A DNA stretch of 64,000 nucleotides from CAYLUN01 sp964386865 (lineage in GTDB: Bacteria; Verrucomicrobiota; Kiritimatiellia; RFP12; UBA1067). The first letter of the stretch is position 1. Each line of letters opens with the position of its first letter. Below the pieces are notes generated by a model. It saw nothing but the letters and a program-made list of their open reading frames with translations. It had not been told where the DNA came from and ran no database searches. A program made the position numbers and the translations under genes. The stretch covers positions 1 through 64,000 of the forward strand of contig CAYLUN010000011.1 in assembly GCA_964386865.1 (NCBI GenBank), written 5' to 3'. Below are positions 1 through 8,959 of this stretch, piece after piece.

Positions 1-11
1 CCTCCTCGCTG

Positions 12-3000
12 ATGGAGTGGCCGATCTGGTGCAGGCGCGGCGCCGAGCGTGCGGCGCCAGCTCCGCTGGACCTGCCGCCGCTGGTGGCTGAGCCGGCGGA
101 AGCGCCGGCGGGACAGAAGGGCTTTGTGCGGCTCGGGCCGCTGGCCGCGCTGGCCGGGCTGGCGCTGGCCGCCGCTGCGGCGCTGGCCGAGGAGCCTGCC
201 GCGCGACAGGCGGAGGTGGCGCAGGCGATGCCGGCCGAGGCCGAGTTTGCGAGCGGCTCGTCCGGGATACGCATTTCATCCGAGCAGACCTCGGTCTCCG
301 TGTCGGCGCTCGCCGGCGCGGGCGAAGCGGTCGCCGCCGTCACGCGCACGCTGGCCTTCACGGCGGAGCAGGCGGGCGTGTTCCGCCTGCTGCGGGCGGA
401 CGACACGAACCGGCCCGCGCTGGTCACCTTTGCGGAGCACGCGAACGCCAGGGTCAGCGCCGACGCGGCGGGCGTGCTGCTGACGGTCAAGCGCCCGGGC
501 ACCTACGCGCTGAGCGTGGAGACGCGCGAGACGGTGCGCGCGGACGAGGCGGGGCCGACGCGCTTCACGTGGGCCAGCTTCGGCGGGCTGAAGAGCACGG
601 TCGACGTCTCGCTGCCGTCGGCGGAGCTGGCCGTCGAGGGGCTCGGCATCGCGCAGCTCACGAGCGCGCCGGCGAACAGCCGCACGGCGGTGAGCGGCGT
701 GCTGACGACCGGCACGCGGCGCTTCGGCGTCGCCTACCGGCCGCGGGTGCGCGACGCCCGCAAAGAGGCGGCCGTCGTCTACTGCGACATCGCAACGCTC
801 GCGTACCTGCGTTCGGGCGTGGTGGACATCTCGGCGTGGGCCGACTACACGGTCGCGCAGGGCGAGATCCGCGAAGTGCGCGTGAAGGTGCCCGAGGGCA
901 TGGGCGTGGTCTCGGTGTCGGCCCGCGAACTGGCGTCGTGGAGCCTCGACCCCGTCACGCGCCTGCTGACCGCCGTCTTCGAAAAGCCGCAGGCCGGTGC
1001 GCTGACGCTGGCCGTCGGCCTGCAGAGCGCGTGCGGCGGGCTGCCCTACACGGTCGCGCTCGGCGCGCTGTCGGCCGAGGGGGTGCAGCGCCAGCGCGGT
1101 TTTCTGGCGCTGGCGGCAGCCGAAACCGTGCTGATGAAGGCCGACAAGGAACAGGGCGTGGCGGCCATCAACGTGGCTGACTATCCGTCCGCAAACCGGC
1201 AGGCCGAGCTGAGCAAGGAAGAGCCGTTGCGCCGGGCTTACCGCTACGACGACGCCTCGGCGGTCTCGGTCGCGTTCCGCGCCGAGGCGGTCCAGCCCGA
1301 GGTCCGCGTTCAGGAGAGCTCGTCGTTCAGCATCGGCGACGAGCGGTGCGTGCTGAGCTCGAAGCTGGAGGTCACGATCGCCAAGGCCGGGCTCTTCTCG
1401 CTGCGGCTGGAGACGCCGGCCGGGTACGAGATCGAAACCCTCACCGGCAGCGGGGTGAGCCACTGGGACGACGCGCGCAAGACGGGCGGCGGGGTGGAGG
1501 TGTACTTCAGCGCGCGCCTGCTGGGCGCGTCGACCCTGAACCTGGTGCTCGCGCGCCAGCAGCGCGGGGTCGATGAGCGGGTCGCGGTGCCGCGCCTCGC
1601 GGTCACCAACGCGCTGCGCCACACCGGCCGCATGGCGGTCTCGGCGGAGCGCGGCGTGCGGCTCACGCTCGACGCGCAGCAGGGCATCTCAGTGGTGCGC
1701 GACGAGTCGCTGCGCGCCAGCGCGGGAGCGGTGGTCTTCGACATCCTGCGGCCCGCGTGGCAGGCGGAGCTCAAGACGCAGGTGCTGCAGCCCGTGCTCA
1801 AGCCCGAGCTGCTGCACCGCGTGGACCTCTCCGAAGGCATGCTGCAGCACCGCATCTACGCCCGCTACAAGATCGAGAACGCCGGCGTGAAAGTCTTCCG
1901 CGTCGCGGTGCCGGTCAAAGACGCCACGCTCACGGTCTCGGGCCGCAACATCGCCCGCGTGCTTCCCGAGCCGGAGGCGGCGGCCGACGGCACGCGCGTG
2001 TGGGCGGTCGAGCTGCACGGCAAGGTGGAGGACGCCTACGCCTTCACCGCGCTGTACCAGGAGCCCTACGACCCGGCGGCGGGCGGGGTGCGCATCCGGC
2101 CGTTTGGCACGCCCGGCGCGGCCCGTCAGACCGCGTGGGTGGCGGTCACGGGCGGCGGGCGCGTGCAGGTTGAGCCGCGCGGCGAGGTCGCGGGCCTGCG
2201 CGTCGAGGACGCCCGCAGCCTGCCCGACGCCTTCGGTGCGGGCGACCTGTCCGGCGCGCTGCGCTGCTACCGCGTGCTGCAGCCCGACTACGTGCTGGAT
2301 CTCTCGGTCACGCGCCACGAGGCCGCGCGGGTGCTGCCGGCGGGCGTGGAGGCGGCGCGCTTCACCACGGTGCTCTCCTCGAGCGGCAAGATGCTGACCC
2401 AGGCGCAGATCGAGCTACGCACCGGGCGGCTGCGCTTCCTCAAGGTCGGCCTGCCCGTGAGCGGCACGCTGTGGGCGGCGCAGGTCAACGGCACCGAGGT
2501 CGCGGTGGCTCGCGACGGCGACGGCCACCTCAACATCCCGCTGGAGCTGCTGGCCTCGGAGCAGGTCACCTCCATCTCGCTGGTCTACGCCGACGGCCTG
2601 CCGGGCGCGCTCGGCGGCGCAGTCGAGATCCCGGCGCTGCGCTTCCCCGAGCTGCCGCTGCAGAACATCCGGTGGAGCATCTTTGTTCCGCCCGGCGCGA
2701 CCTACCGGCTGGCGAACCGCGACTTCGACGCGGCGGAGGCGGCCGAGGCGGGGCCGGGCTCGATCAGGACGTTCGGGCGCTCCGAATACCTCGACATGAA
2801 CAGGAAGCAAGGCTCGCGCAACCTGAGCGAGGCCAAGCGCAGCCTGGGCAACGTCGGCACGCTGTTGGACAAGGGCGACCGGCTCCAGGCGCAGAAGGCG
2901 CTGCAGCAGGCGGTAAACCTCTCGCAGGCCGAGCAGACGCTCAACGAGGACGCCCGCGTGCAGTTCCGCAACGTCGTGCGCGAGCAGGTCAAGATCGGCC

Positions 3001-3419
3001 TCGTGAACCGCCGCGAGGCGCTGCGGCTCGACAACAACATCTTCGACGAACAGGCGCCGCAGACGCAGGCCGGCTACAACGGCGGCAACTTCAGCCGCGC
3101 GTTCGCGAGCCGCGTGGAGGAGCAGCTGTCGGCCCAGGACCGCGCGTCGCTCGACCGCGTGGCGCTCAAGATCGTGGAGCAGCAGGCGGCGGCGGCCGGG
3201 CAGGGCGCGGCGATCACGATCGCCATGCCCGAGCACGGGCGGCTGCTCAGCTTCACGCGGGCGCTGCAGAACGAGTGCGGCGGCGGGCTGGTGCTGTCGC
3301 TGCGTGCGACCTCCGACCTCGCGCGCCGCCAGGCGCTCGCGTGGTGGCCCGTGCTGCCGTTCTTCCTTGGCCTCTGGCTGCTCTTGCGCTTCGCCCTTGG
3401 CCCGCGGGCTAAAGGGTGA
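12..3419 (+). CDS. Large membrane-anchored extracytoplasmic protein, unknown family; 5' end possibly cut by the window
   Basis: I do not recognise the family. The reading frame is open to the left edge, so the ATG at 12 may be internal and the true start may lie outside the window. About 36 residues precede a hydrophobic stretch (roughly residues 40-62, ending AALAEEPA) that looks like a signal anchor. A very long beta-rich region follows, to about residue 920. A charged segment (about 930-1010, rich in A, Q, L, E, K and R, with heptad-like spacing) looks like a coiled coil. A second hydrophobic stretch near the C-terminus (AWWPVLPFFLGLWLLLRFAL) is a probable membrane anchor with a short basic tail. 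No catalytic motif is visible. A scaffold or surface role is inference only. No ribosome binding site decides the start. Confidence 0.6.
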   Translation: MEWPIWCRRGAERAAPAPLDLPPLVAEPAEAPAGQKGFVRLGPLAALAGLALAAAAALAEEPAARQAEVAQAMPAEAEFASGSSGIRISSEQTSVSVSALAGAGEAVAAVTRTLAFTAEQAGVFRLLRADDTNRPALVTFAEHANARVSADAAGVLLTVKRPGTYALSVETRETVRADEAGPTRFTWASFGGLKSTVDVSLPSAELAVEGLGIAQLTSAPANSRTAVSGVLTTGTRRFGVAYRPRVRDARKEAAVVYCDIATLAYLRSGVVDISAWADYTVAQGEIREVRVKVPEGMGVVSVSARELASWSLDPVTRLLTAVFEKPQAGALTLAVGLQSACGGLPYTVALGALSAEGVQRQRGFLALAAAETVLMKADKEQGVAAINVADYPSANRQAELSKEEPLRRAYRYDDASAVSVAFRAEAVQPEVRVQESSSFSIGDERCVLSSKLEVTIAKAGLFSLRLETPAGYEIETLTGSGVSHWDDARKTGGGVEVYFSARLLGASTLNLVLARQQRGVDERVAVPRLAVTNALRHTGRMAVSAERGVRLTLDAQQGISVVRDESLRASAGAVVFDILRPAWQAELKTQVLQPVLKPELLHRVDLSEGMLQHRIYARYKIENAGVKVFRVAVPVKDATLTVSGRNIARVLPEPEAAADGTRVWAVELHGKVEDAYAFTALYQEPYDPAAGGVRIRPFGTPGAARQTAWVAVTGGGRVQVEPRGEVAGLRVEDARSLPDAFGAGDLSGALRCYRVLQPDYVLDLSVTRHEAARVLPAGVEAARFTTVLSSSGKMLTQAQIELRTGRLRFLKVGLPVSGTLWAAQVNGTEVAVARDGDGHLNIPLELLASEQVTSISLVYADGLPGALGGAVEIPALRFPELPLQNIRWSIFVPPGATYRLANRDFDAAEAAEAGPGSIRTFGRSEYLDMNRKQGSRNLSEAKRSLGNVGTLLDKGDRLQAQKALQQAVNLSQAEQTLNEDARVQFRNVVREQVKIGLVNRREALRLDNNIFDEQAPQTQAGYNGGNFSRAFASRVEEQLSAQDRASLDRVALKIVEQQAAAAGQGAAITIAMPEHGRLLSFTRALQNECGGGLVLSLRATSDLARRQALAWWPVLPFFLGLWLLLRFALGPRAKG

Positions 3420-3434
3420 CTGGCCGCGTGGTAG

Positions 3435-3455
3435 GGACGGCAGCCCCTGCCGTCC
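3435..3455 (+). repeat. GGACG-type hairpin, copy A1
   Basis: Perfect 9-bp stem (GGACGGCAG with CTGCCGTCC) around a CCC loop, preceded by GTAG. The exact reverse complement, including the flanking GTAGG/CCTAC, occurs at 15103-15123. Confidence 0.75.
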
Positions 3456-3508
3456 GCCGGCCCTGCGCTGGCTGACGGGCGGGCACCGACCACTCGGCCG
3501 CACGCGCG

Positions 3509-3533
3509 GTACGGCCGGATCTACGAGACGGCC
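3509..3533 (-). repeat. TCGTAG-loop hairpin, copy B2
   Basis: Read on the minus strand: stem CGGCCG, a loop containing TCGTAG, second arm CGGCCG, then TAC. It belongs to the same family as 3567-3589, 11876-11898 and 16198-16220, and lies only 34 bases from copy B1 in opposite orientation. Confidence 0.55.
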
Positions 3534-3566
3534 GAAAAGCGTGAGACAGACGCCCGCCGCCGTTTT

Positions 3567-3589
3567 CGGCGGGCTCGTAGCGCCCGCCG
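3567..3589 (+). repeat. TCGTAG-loop hairpin, copy B1
   Basis: Perfect 8-bp stem CGGCGGGC/GCCCGCCG around the loop TCGTAGC, followed by TACTG. Copies with altered but still pairing stems occur at 11876-11898 and 16198-16220. Confidence 0.7.
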
Positions 3590-3757
3590 TACTGGGCCCA
3601 GCAGCCGAATCGCATGCGCCCCAAAGGCGCGGGCGCCGACCTTCATTCTTGAAGAAGAAACCCTATATGTGGTAATTTCCGGCGAGAAAGGCGCTGGTTG
3701 AGCGATAAGCTTTTCTATGCAGGGTCAAAATCAACCAAGGCGCTTATAGGTCGTGAT

Positions 3758-6634
3758 ATGATGCGTGCGCTGGCTGGTATCTGTGCCTTGTGTATGTCTG
3801 TTGTCACGCTGCGCGCCGCGCAGCCCGCCTGGGTGAAGCAGGACAAGGGCTTTGTGCTGACTTACGAGCAGGGCTCCGTCACGTGCGACAGCCGCGGCCA
3901 CCTCGCGCTGCGGCCGAAGGGACAGCCCGCGCTGGACGTCGGGCTCTTTCTGTGGCGCGACGCGTGGGTCTACGAGACGCTGGAGGGCGGCACGGCTGAG
4001 TCGGCCGAGGTGCGGCCGGACGGCGCGCTGCGGCTGGCCGGGCTCTGGGGCGCGCGGGAGGGCGGCGCGCCGCTGCGCTACGCGCTGACGCTCGTGCCGG
4101 GGGCTGCTCAGGTCGCCGTGCGGCTGGAGGTGGAGAAGACCGGCGAGACGAGATTGACAGACGGCATTTGGGCGTCGATGCGCACGGCGGTCGCGCCGGT
4201 AGACGCGAGGCGCATCTACCTGCAGCCGACTGGCGACGCGCCGGTCGGCAAGGGGATTGAGGGGGTCTTTCGTCAGACCTGCATCGGGCCGGAAGGCGGC
4301 GAGTCGCTCTTCTTTCGCGGTGAGGGCCTCTGCTCGCTGCGCTCGCGCGCGTCGGCCGCCAGCCACGGGCTGGAGGTGAAGTTCGCCAAATGGCGCGATT
4401 TCAAGGTGGGCGAGAAGGCCTCAGTCGCGCTGTGGCTGGGCTTCGCGGCGATGCCGGCCATCGCACGCCCCGCCGTGACGTGCGCCAAGCCGCTTGCGCT
4501 CTCCGCCCGCGCGCCGGCCGAGGTGCCGCTCTACGGCAAGTGCGAACTCGACGTGTCGCTGGCGGGCACGTGGGACAACCCGTACGACCCGGACGACGTG
4601 GCGCTCGACGCGACGGTCACGACGGCCTCGGGCACGACCTACACCATGCCGGGTTTCTTCCTCGTGCCGCAGCGGCACGAGCAAGAGGGCGTGGAGGATA
4701 TCATGCTGCCGGAAGGGAGCGGCGCGTGGAAGGTGCGCCTCGCGGCCACGGAGCCGGGGCCGCTGCGCGTGACGCTGACGGCCCGCGACCGCAGCGGCAC
4801 GAAGACCTACGCGCTGCCGCAGCCGATTCAGGTGAGCGCCGACAAGCGGGCCAAGGGCTTTGTGCGCGTAAGCCGGGCGGACGCGCACTACCTCGCGCAC
4901 GACAGCGGCGAGGGCTTCGTGCCGGTCGGCCACAACGTGCCCATTTATCAGAGCAGCAACGGCATGTCCGTGAAAGACATTCTGGAGAAGATGGCGGCCA
5001 ACGGCGAGAACTGGAACCGCTGGTGGATGTCCAAGAGCGGGCTCGGGCTGGAGTGGGAGCCGAAGCTCGGCTGGTACCGGCAGGCCCAGGCCGCGACGCT
5101 CGACAGGCTGCTGGAAGACGCCGGCCGGCTCGGCATGGTCTACCTGCTCTGCATGGACACGCACCAAGACTTCAGGGAGGACGGCTGGAAGGCGAACCCC
5201 TTCAACGCGGCACAGGGCGGGCCGTGCAAGACGGCCGGCGAGTGGTTCACGGATGAGGCCGCCAAGAGGCTCTACCGCAAACGCCTGCGCTACACCGTGG
5301 CGCGCTGGGGCTACAGCCCGCACGTGCTCGGCTGGGAGTTCGGCAACGAGTTCGAGGGCTGGGCCGACGCGAAGCAGGAGACGATCATCGCGTGGCACCG
5401 CGAGATGGCGCCCGTGCTGGCTGCGCTGGATCCCTATGATCATCTGATCTCCACGAGCTGGTGGTCGAAGACCGGGCCCGAGGCGTGCTGGCAGATTCCG
5501 GAGCTGTCAATGGTGCAGACGCACAGCTACGCGAACAACGACTTCAACGTGGCGCTCGAGACGCATGACTACTGCCTCACGCAGTGGAACGGGTTCCAGA
5601 AGCCGCACCTCTTCGCCGAGTTCGGCATCCGCAGCCACAACTTCGATCCGGACGCCGACCCCACGGGGCGCGCAGTCCACAACACGGCGTGGGCCGCGGT
5701 CGCGAGCGGCTGCTGCGGCGTCCCCATGCCGTGGTGGCACGAGAACTACATCGAGCCCAAGAACCTCTACTTCCATTTCAAGTCGATCCGCGCTTTTGTG
5801 ACCGGCCTGCCCTTCGGCACCGAGGCGTGGCGGCAGATCGCAGTGGAGGCGCCCGCGCCGGTGATGGCGGCTGCGCGGCCCTCGAAGCGCGACGCCGTGG
5901 CGCTCACGCGAAGCGGCTTCCGCAAGCCGGCCGCGAACGTGTTCGCGGTTTCGGCCGAGGGCACGGTCTCCAACGAAGTCGAGCTGCTGTCTCTGCTGCA
6001 CGGCGGCGGGCACCGCGACCTCGTGAACCCGCCGACCTTCGAGGTGGCCTATCCGGCGGACGCAGACTTCGTGATTCACGTCGACAAGGTCTCCAACTCG
6101 GGGCTGCTGAAGGTGTTCGTAGACGACCAGCTCGCGCTGGAGCGGCCGCTGCCGTGCGGCGAGGGATGCGGCAAGTCGTGGAGGCACGTGCCGCAGTGGA
6201 AGCTGTGGGAGTCGGTGTACGACGAGGATGTGCGCGTGCCGGTCAAGGCGGGCGTGCGGCGCATCCGCGTGGAGAACCACGGCAAGGACTGGGTCTCGGT
6301 GTCGCGCTACGTGTTCGCCGGCTGCCGCACGCAGGAGCGGCAAGAGGCGGTGTGCTACGCGCTGGCCGCGCCCAGCGCGGCGGTCGTGTGGATTCAGAAC
6401 GGCGACAGTACGTGGGTCAACCACGCGCGGCACGCGGACGAGATCCGGCCCTTCCCCGCGGCGGCATATACGCTGGGCGGGCTTGCGGACGGCGCATACG
6501 AGGTGGAGTGGTGGGAGACGTGGACGGGTGTGCCGCAGCGGCGCGAGCGGGTGAGGGCCGAGGGCGGCCGGCTCACGCTCAAGCCGGGGCCGGTGGCGAC
6601 CGACGTGGCGGCGAAGATCAGGCCAGTTAAATGA
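3758..6634 (+). CDS. Secreted DUF5060/GH5-like glycoside hydrolase
   Basis: Probable exported retaining glycosidase of about 958 residues. Tandem ATGs at 3758 and 3761 start a clear signal peptide (MMRALAGICALCMSVVTLRAA). An earlier in-frame start at 3698 would put a polar stretch before it and is less likely. Residues about 250-365 resemble DUF5060, a beta domain found in front of cellulase-like barrels. Residues about 375-700 have clan GH-A features: WEFGNEFEGW places a candidate acid/base Glu at 531, and HLFAEFGI places a candidate nucleophile Glu at 621. A C-terminal beta-sandwich region fills the rest. The stop codon overlaps the ATGA of an alternative start of the next gene, so the SGNH hydrolase is probably co-translated. 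Fold and clan are fairly sure; the substrate cannot be read from the sequence. Confidence 0.75.
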   Translation: MMRALAGICALCMSVVTLRAAQPAWVKQDKGFVLTYEQGSVTCDSRGHLALRPKGQPALDVGLFLWRDAWVYETLEGGTAESAEVRPDGALRLAGLWGAREGGAPLRYALTLVPGAAQVAVRLEVEKTGETRLTDGIWASMRTAVAPVDARRIYLQPTGDAPVGKGIEGVFRQTCIGPEGGESLFFRGEGLCSLRSRASAASHGLEVKFAKWRDFKVGEKASVALWLGFAAMPAIARPAVTCAKPLALSARAPAEVPLYGKCELDVSLAGTWDNPYDPDDVALDATVTTASGTTYTMPGFFLVPQRHEQEGVEDIMLPEGSGAWKVRLAATEPGPLRVTLTARDRSGTKTYALPQPIQVSADKRAKGFVRVSRADAHYLAHDSGEGFVPVGHNVPIYQSSNGMSVKDILEKMAANGENWNRWWMSKSGLGLEWEPKLGWYRQAQAATLDRLLEDAGRLGMVYLLCMDTHQDFREDGWKANPFNAAQGGPCKTAGEWFTDEAAKRLYRKRLRYTVARWGYSPHVLGWEFGNEFEGWADAKQETIIAWHREMAPVLAALDPYDHLISTSWWSKTGPEACWQIPELSMVQTHSYANNDFNVALETHDYCLTQWNGFQKPHLFAEFGIRSHNFDPDADPTGRAVHNTAWAAVASGCCGVPMPWWHENYIEPKNLYFHFKSIRAFVTGLPFGTEAWRQIAVEAPAPVMAAARPSKRDAVALTRSGFRKPAANVFAVSAEGTVSNEVELLSLLHGGGHRDLVNPPTFEVAYPADADFVIHVDKVSNSGLLKVFVDDQLALERPLPCGEGCGKSWRHVPQWKLWESVYDEDVRVPVKAGVRRIRVENHGKDWVSVSRYVFAGCRTQERQEAVCYALAAPSAAVVWIQNGDSTWVNHARHADEIRPFPAAAYTLGGLADGAYEVEWWETWTGVPQRRERVRAEGGRLTLKPGPVATDVAAKIRPVK

Positions 6635-6648
6635 GAAAGGGTGCGGTT

Positions 6649-7368
6649 ATGTATCACGTAGGTAGTCAGCGGATGTCGCTCATGGGGTTGGTTGTGCTCG
6701 CATGCTTGGGCGCGCGGGGGGCGGACGCGCCAGACGTGCGCGCGCTCGGCGCGAACGCGCGCGTGCTGTTCCAGGGGGATTCGATCACGGACGGCAACCG
6801 CGGACGCAGCGCGGACCCCAACCACATTCTGGGGCACGGCTACTGCTTCATCGTCGCCGCGAAGTACGGGGCGGCGTTTCCGGAGCGCGGCCTGACGTTC
6901 ATGAACCGCGGCGTCAGCGGAAACACGGTCAGCAATCTCGCGGCGCGCTGGCAGAAGGACACGCTGGAGCTTAAGCCGGACGTGCTCAGCATCCTGATCG
7001 GCGTCAACGACGCGGGCCGGAAGGTGCCGCTGGAGGCATACGAGCAGGCGTATGACAAGCTGCTGGCCGAGACCAAGGCCGCGCTGCCGAACGTTAAGCT
7101 CATCCTTGGCGAGCCCTTCTATCTGCCCAAGGGCGGGCACTCGCCGAGCGACGCGCGCGACCACGAGGTCAAGAAACAGCAGGAGGCCGTGGCGCGGCTC
7201 GCGGCGAAGCATGGCGCGGCGCTGGTGAAGTTCCAGCGCGTCTTCGACGAGGCCTGCGCGCGGGCGCCCGCCGAGTACTGGATCTGGGACAGCGTGCACC
7301 CGACCTACTCCGGCCACCAGCTCATGGCCGACGAGTGGGTCAAGACGGCGAGCGCGTTCTTCAAGTGA
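6649..7368 (+). CDS. Secreted SGNH/GDSL-type esterase
   Basis: SGNH hydrolase of 239 residues, probably removing acyl groups from carbohydrates outside the cytoplasm. Block I reads FQGDSITDG with catalytic Ser45. A GVND block III follows (RILIGVNDAG-type context), and WDSVHPTYSGH supplies Asp214 and His217. A hydrophobic leader ending GARGADA fits a signal peptide. Two starts are possible. ATG 6631 overlaps the stop of the upstream glycosidase as ATGA, while ATG 6649 has AGAAAGGG about eight bases upstream and gives the more typical leader, so 6649 is chosen. Pairing with a GH5-like enzyme suggests debranching or deacetylation of the same glycan, which is inference. Confidence 0.82.
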   Translation: MYHVGSQRMSLMGLVVLACLGARGADAPDVRALGANARVLFQGDSITDGNRGRSADPNHILGHGYCFIVAAKYGAAFPERGLTFMNRGVSGNTVSNLAARWQKDTLELKPDVLSILIGVNDAGRKVPLEAYEQAYDKLLAETKAALPNVKLILGEPFYLPKGGHSPSDARDHEVKKQQEAVARLAAKHGAALVKFQRVFDEACARAPAEYWIWDSVHPTYSGHQLMADEWVKTASAFFK

Positions 7369-7391
7369 GCCGCGCGGGTGAGTGTCGCGAG

Positions 7392-7417
7392 GCGGCTCGG
7401 CGCAGCCTCGCCCCCCA
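7392..7417 (-). repeat. 26-bp dispersed repeat, inverted relative to 33804-33829 and 33894-33919
   Basis: Reads TGGGGGGCGAGG followed by CTGCGCCGAGCCGC on the minus strand. It is identical over 26 bases to two plus-strand copies 26 kb away. It lies in the 203-base gap between the SGNH hydrolase and the oxidoreductase. Confidence 0.65.
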
Positions 7418-7571
7418 GGCCATGGACCAGGCTTCCGCTTCTCCTCGCGTGAGCCTGCCGTAACCCCTGGCGACAACCGAATGCGGTCGCGCCTGAATGC
7501 GAGGCGCGATAAACGCTTGATCCGGCCGGGCGGATGTGCGACTGTATTTTCTCGTAAGGGAGGGAGGGACG

Positions 7572-8915
7572 ATGAAAATCAGTCGACGGGGTTTCATGGG
7601 TGCGGCGGCAGGTGCGTGGGCGCTGCCGCGGTTCGCGATTGGCAATCCGGCTACGGCGGGCAGCAAGAAGATCAGCGTGGCGGTGGTGGGCGTGAGCGGC
7701 ATGGGCGGCTACGCGACCGACCAGGCCGCCAAAGAGCGCCTGGTCGCGCTGTGCGACGTCGACGACCAGCGCGCGGGGGGCGCTTTCAAGAAGTATCCCG
7801 ATGTTCCGCGCTTCAAAGATTTCCGGGTGATGCTGGACAAGCTGGGCAAGGAGATCGACGCGGTGTCGATCTCGACGCCGGACCACACGCACTTCGCAGC
7901 GGCGATGGCCGCGATGGAGCGGGGCAAGCACGTGTTCGTGCAGAAGCCGCTCGCGCACACCGTCTGGCAGTGCCGCACGCTGGCCAAGGCGGCCAAGCAC
8001 TACAAGGTGATCACGCAGATGGGCAACCAGGGCCACACCTTCCCGGGCATGCGGCGAATCAAGGAGTGGGTCGACGCGGGGGTGATCGGCGAGGTGCGCG
8101 AGGTGGTCACGTGGACGGACCGCCCGAACCCGCCGTGGTTCATCCCGCCCAAGGCTTACCCCATCGCGACGGGATCCGCGCCCGCGACGCTCGACTGGGA
8201 CCTGTGGCAGGGGCCGGTGGCGGCTCGGCCGTACAGCGCGGAGTACGTGCCGGTGAAGTGGCGCGGCTGGTGGGACTACGGGTGCGGGCCGCTGGGCGAC
8301 ATCGGCTGCCACACGTTCGACGCGCCGCTCTGGGCGCTGGGACTGGGGATGCCCACGAAGGTCGAGGTGGAGCGTAAGGAGCCGCCCTGCCCGGGGTTCA
8401 TCTCCATGAGCTCGATCGTGACGTATCATTTTCCGGCGCGGGGCGACAAGCCGCCGGTGACGCTCAAGTGGTACGAGCGCGACCGCGAGGTGCCGAAGCC
8501 GAAGCGCTGGAACGAGGGAGCTGCCTTGGACAAAGAGGGCGGCATGTACATGGAGGGCAGCAAAGAGACGCTCTATGCGGCCGGGATGCGTCCGACCAGC
8601 CCGCAGCTGATGCCCAACGAGCGCTTCATGGAGCTGAAGCCCTCGCTCGCCAAGATTCCGAAGCTGCCGGACGTGGGCAACGGCCCGATCGAGGAGTGGT
8701 ATCGCGCGATCAAGGGCGACGGGCCAATGCCCGGCTCAAATTTCGACTACGCGTCGCCGCTGACCGAGATGGTGCTGCTGGGGGCGCTGGCGCAGCGCAC
8801 GGGCAAAACGATCGAGTGGGACGCGGCGGCCATGAAGGCCAAGGGGCTGCCGGAGCTGGACGCGCTGATCAATGAGCCCGCCCGCGAGGGCTGGCGCTAC
8901 GGCGAGACGCTGTGA
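7572..8915 (+). CDS. Tat-exported Gfo/Idh/MocA-family oxidoreductase
   Basis: NAD(P)-dependent sugar or inositol-type dehydrogenase family, 447 residues. The N-terminus carries a twin-arginine signal (SRRGFMGAAAG) ending near PRFAIG, so the folded, cofactor-loaded enzyme is probably exported. The Rossmann domain starts at about residue 35 with VAVVGVSGMGG. The usual EKP of the family is QKP here (Lys125 in FVQKPLAHT), a change I associate with PVC Tat-type members. The C-terminal half has the family's WDLWQGP and DIGCHTFDAPLWAL blocks. ATG 7572 has GGGAGGGA just upstream; an in-frame start at 7536 would bury the Tat motif. An SGNH hydrolase follows after a 44-base gap, probably in the same transcript. 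The substrate is unknown. Confidence 0.85.
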   Translation: MKISRRGFMGAAAGAWALPRFAIGNPATAGSKKISVAVVGVSGMGGYATDQAAKERLVALCDVDDQRAGGAFKKYPDVPRFKDFRVMLDKLGKEIDAVSISTPDHTHFAAAMAAMERGKHVFVQKPLAHTVWQCRTLAKAAKHYKVITQMGNQGHTFPGMRRIKEWVDAGVIGEVREVVTWTDRPNPPWFIPPKAYPIATGSAPATLDWDLWQGPVAARPYSAEYVPVKWRGWWDYGCGPLGDIGCHTFDAPLWALGLGMPTKVEVERKEPPCPGFISMSSIVTYHFPARGDKPPVTLKWYERDREVPKPKRWNEGAALDKEGGMYMEGSKETLYAAGMRPTSPQLMPNERFMELKPSLAKIPKLPDVGNGPIEEWYRAIKGDGPMPGSNFDYASPLTEMVLLGALAQRTGKTIEWDAAAMKAKGLPELDALINEPAREGWRYGETL

Positions 8916-8959
8916 AGGCGGGCGGAGCGGAGCGAAACCGGAGTCAAAGGGGATACGAG

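Larger units (their letters stand above)
3420..3757. other. Intergenic region with three hairpin repeats
   Basis: This 338-base gap holds no convincing gene. It contains a perfect GGACG-type hairpin at 3435-3455 and two hairpins with a TCGTAG loop, one at 3509-3533 (reverse orientation) and one at 3567-3589. The last 150 bases are less GC-rich and probably carry the promoter of the next gene, but no clear -35/-10 pair stands out. Confidence 0.6.
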